DNA of 64,000 bases from Arenibacter catalasegens (GTDB lineage Bacteria > Bacteroidota > Bacteroidia > Flavobacteriales > Flavobacteriaceae): contig NZ_PHQQ01000013.1 in assembly GCF_002909235.1 (NCBI RefSeq), positions 62,001 to 126,000 of the forward strand. Reading direction: 5' to 3'. How positions within the stretch are numbered: position 1 is the stretch's first letter; every line of letters begins with the position of its first letter. Of the stretch, positions 63,018 to 64,000 are shown in pieces. The position numbers and the translations under genes are program-made. The notes beneath the pieces are model-generated. The model searched no databases. It worked only from the letters and a program-made list of their open reading frames with translations, and was not told the origin of the DNA.

Positions 63018-64000
63018 ATGAAAATATTAGTTACAGGTGGGGCTGGATTTATTGGGTCTCATGTAATTAGAAGGTTAGTAAGGTCATATCCAAATTATCA
63101 TATCTATAATTTGGATGCACTTACTTATGCCGGTAATCTAGAGAATTTGAAGGATATAGAATCTAACCCTAATTACAGTTTTATTAAAGGTGATATTACA
63201 GACGCTGATTTTATCGATACACTTTTTAAAAACAACATGTTCGATGGGGTAATTCATCTTGCAGCGGAATCACATGTAGATAGATCAATTACCGACCCTC
63301 TAGCCTTTGTAAGGACTAATGTAATTGGCACCGTAAATCTATTAAACTCCTTCAAATCTATTTGGAAGGATAATTTTGCTGGAAAACGTTTTTATCACGT
63401 GAGCACAGATGAAGTTTACGGATCTTTAGGGAAAACAGGATTGTTTACAGAAAATACTGCCTATGACCCTAATTCTCCCTATTCGGCCTCGAAGGCCAGT
63501 TCCGATCATTTTGTTAGGGCTTATGGCGAAACCTATGGCTTGCCCCATGTAATAAGCAATTGTTCCAACAATTATGGTCCGAACCATTTTCCAGAAAAAT
63601 TAATTCCCTTATTTATTAATAACATCATTCAAAACAAACCATTGCCCGTGTATGGAGACGGAAATTATACCAGGGATTGGTTGTTTGTGGAAGACCATGC
63701 TAGAGCTATAGATCTTTTATTCCACAAAGGAGAAAATGCCGAAACCTATAATATTGGTGGTTTTAATGAATGGAAAAATATTGATTTGGTGAAATTGCTA
63801 TGCAAACAAATGGACCAAAAATTGGGAAGACCCACTGGGAAAAGTGAGAAACTGATTACTTATGTTAAAGATAGACCCGGTCACGACTTGCGATATGCCA
63901 TTGATGCTTCTAAAATAAACAAAGAATTAGGGTGGGAACCATCCGTTACCTTTGAAGAAGGATTGGCCAAAACCATTGATTGGTATTTGGCCAATGAGGA
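63018..64000 (+). CDS. rfbB: dTDP-glucose 4,6-dehydratase (3' end beyond the window)
   Basis: The open frame from ATG 63018 runs off the right edge after about 327 codons. The NAD-binding motif GGAGFIGS is at 7-14, the catalytic STDEVYG (Thr-Asp-Glu) lies mid-protein and YSASKA supplies the Tyr and Lys. Late motifs such as NNYGP and RPGHD are complete, so only the C-terminal part is missing. The enzyme makes dTDP-4-keto-6-deoxy-glucose, the precursor of dTDP-rhamnose. It follows the Wzz-like gene by 3 bp. Confidence 0.95.
   Translation, partial: MKILVTGGAGFIGSHVIRRLVRSYPNYHIYNLDALTYAGNLENLKDIESNPNYSFIKGDITDADFIDTLFKNNMFDGVIHLAAESHVDRSITDPLAFVRTNVIGTVNLLNSFKSIWKDNFAGKRFYHVSTDEVYGSLGKTGLFTENTAYDPNSPYSASKASSDHFVRAYGETYGLPHVISNCSNNYGPNHFPEKLIPLFINNIIQNKPLPVYGDGNYTRDWLFVEDHARAIDLLFHKGENAETYNIGGFNEWKNIDLVKLLCKQMDQKLGRPTGKSEKLITYVKDRPGHDLRYAIDASKINKELGWEPSVTFEEGLAKTIDWYLANE

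Noticed and set aside
1-64000. tRNA or rRNA genes
   Set aside because: No cloverleaf-like or rRNA-like stretch was recognised by eye; a dedicated search was not possible.

Overview
The window is chromosomal DNA from a member of the Flavobacteriaceae (Bacteroidota). The supporting signs are a gliding/type IX secretion set (GldH, SprE/PorW-like, a PorE-like OmpA protein), a b558-type succinate dehydrogenase, an ATP synthase operon without the beta and epsilon genes, RicT next to GldH, several Bacteroidota-only DUF lipoproteins, low GC, no Shine-Dalgarno sequences, and repeated matches to the Bacteroidota -7 promoter element TAnnTTTG. A marine genus near Maribacter, Zobellia or Arenibacter is a guess. 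I found no rRNA, tRNA, CRISPR array, complete insertion sequence or prophage.

Layout. 1-4881: tail of an unknown gene, a small membrane protein, then sdhCAB, with a four-helix-bundle (23S-IVS/S23-type) gene lodged between sdhA and sdhB. 4914-9257: an orphan Vsr-like nuclease, an aminotransferase, a GNAT enzyme, a 35-codon small gene with its own terminator, and scoA-scoB split by a second four-helix gene that carries an in-frame amber stop. 9378-14719: a ricT-gldH-PBP1A operon and trhO with a possible leader terminator. 15221-18995: recA, then a lipoprotein / ECF sigma factor / trans-envelope anti-sigma-barrel operon. 19045-28389: plsC, trpS, a very large plug-domain protein, dprA, an HU/SPOR protein, a thioesterase and an aldo/keto reductase. 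28403-33432: a reverse-strand envelope run (flippase, dut, TPR, DUF4292 lipoprotein, EnvC-like). 33770-42566: one long reverse-strand series, sprE - bactofilin - atpZ - DUF6168 - atpB-E-F-H-A-G. 42774-47115: an ABC exporter, a PaaE-like reductase and a patatin. 47537-53290: DoxX-like, holB, pgk, an MltD-type lytic transglycosylase and a DUF4837 lipoprotein. 53623-64000: a small membrane protein, a SPOR-TPR-PD40-OmpA protein, tatA, an M23 peptidase, a GH3-family enzyme, a DUF6909-like protein, a Wzz-like protein and rfbB (cut by the window edge).

How the genes work together. Most genes are housekeeping: energy (sdh, atp, pgk), cell wall (PBP1A, EnvC-like, MltD, M23), envelope lipoproteins, polysaccharide export, gliding/secretion, and DNA maintenance (recA, dprA, holB, dut). 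The most system-like unit is the lipoprotein-sigma-anti-sigma/barrel operon at 16421-18995. Its last product has a cytosolic segment, one inner-membrane helix, a disordered periplasmic tether of about 190 residues and a C-terminal outer-membrane barrel, so it should connect the outer membrane directly to transcription. The second notable theme is small four-helix-bundle genes inserted in two metabolic operons, each bounded by short repeats, one intact and one broken. The third is RNA structure: perfect hairpins follow exactly atpE and atpA, the two multicopy ATP synthase subunits in the operon, and atpG has an in-frame duplicated tail behind its stop codon.
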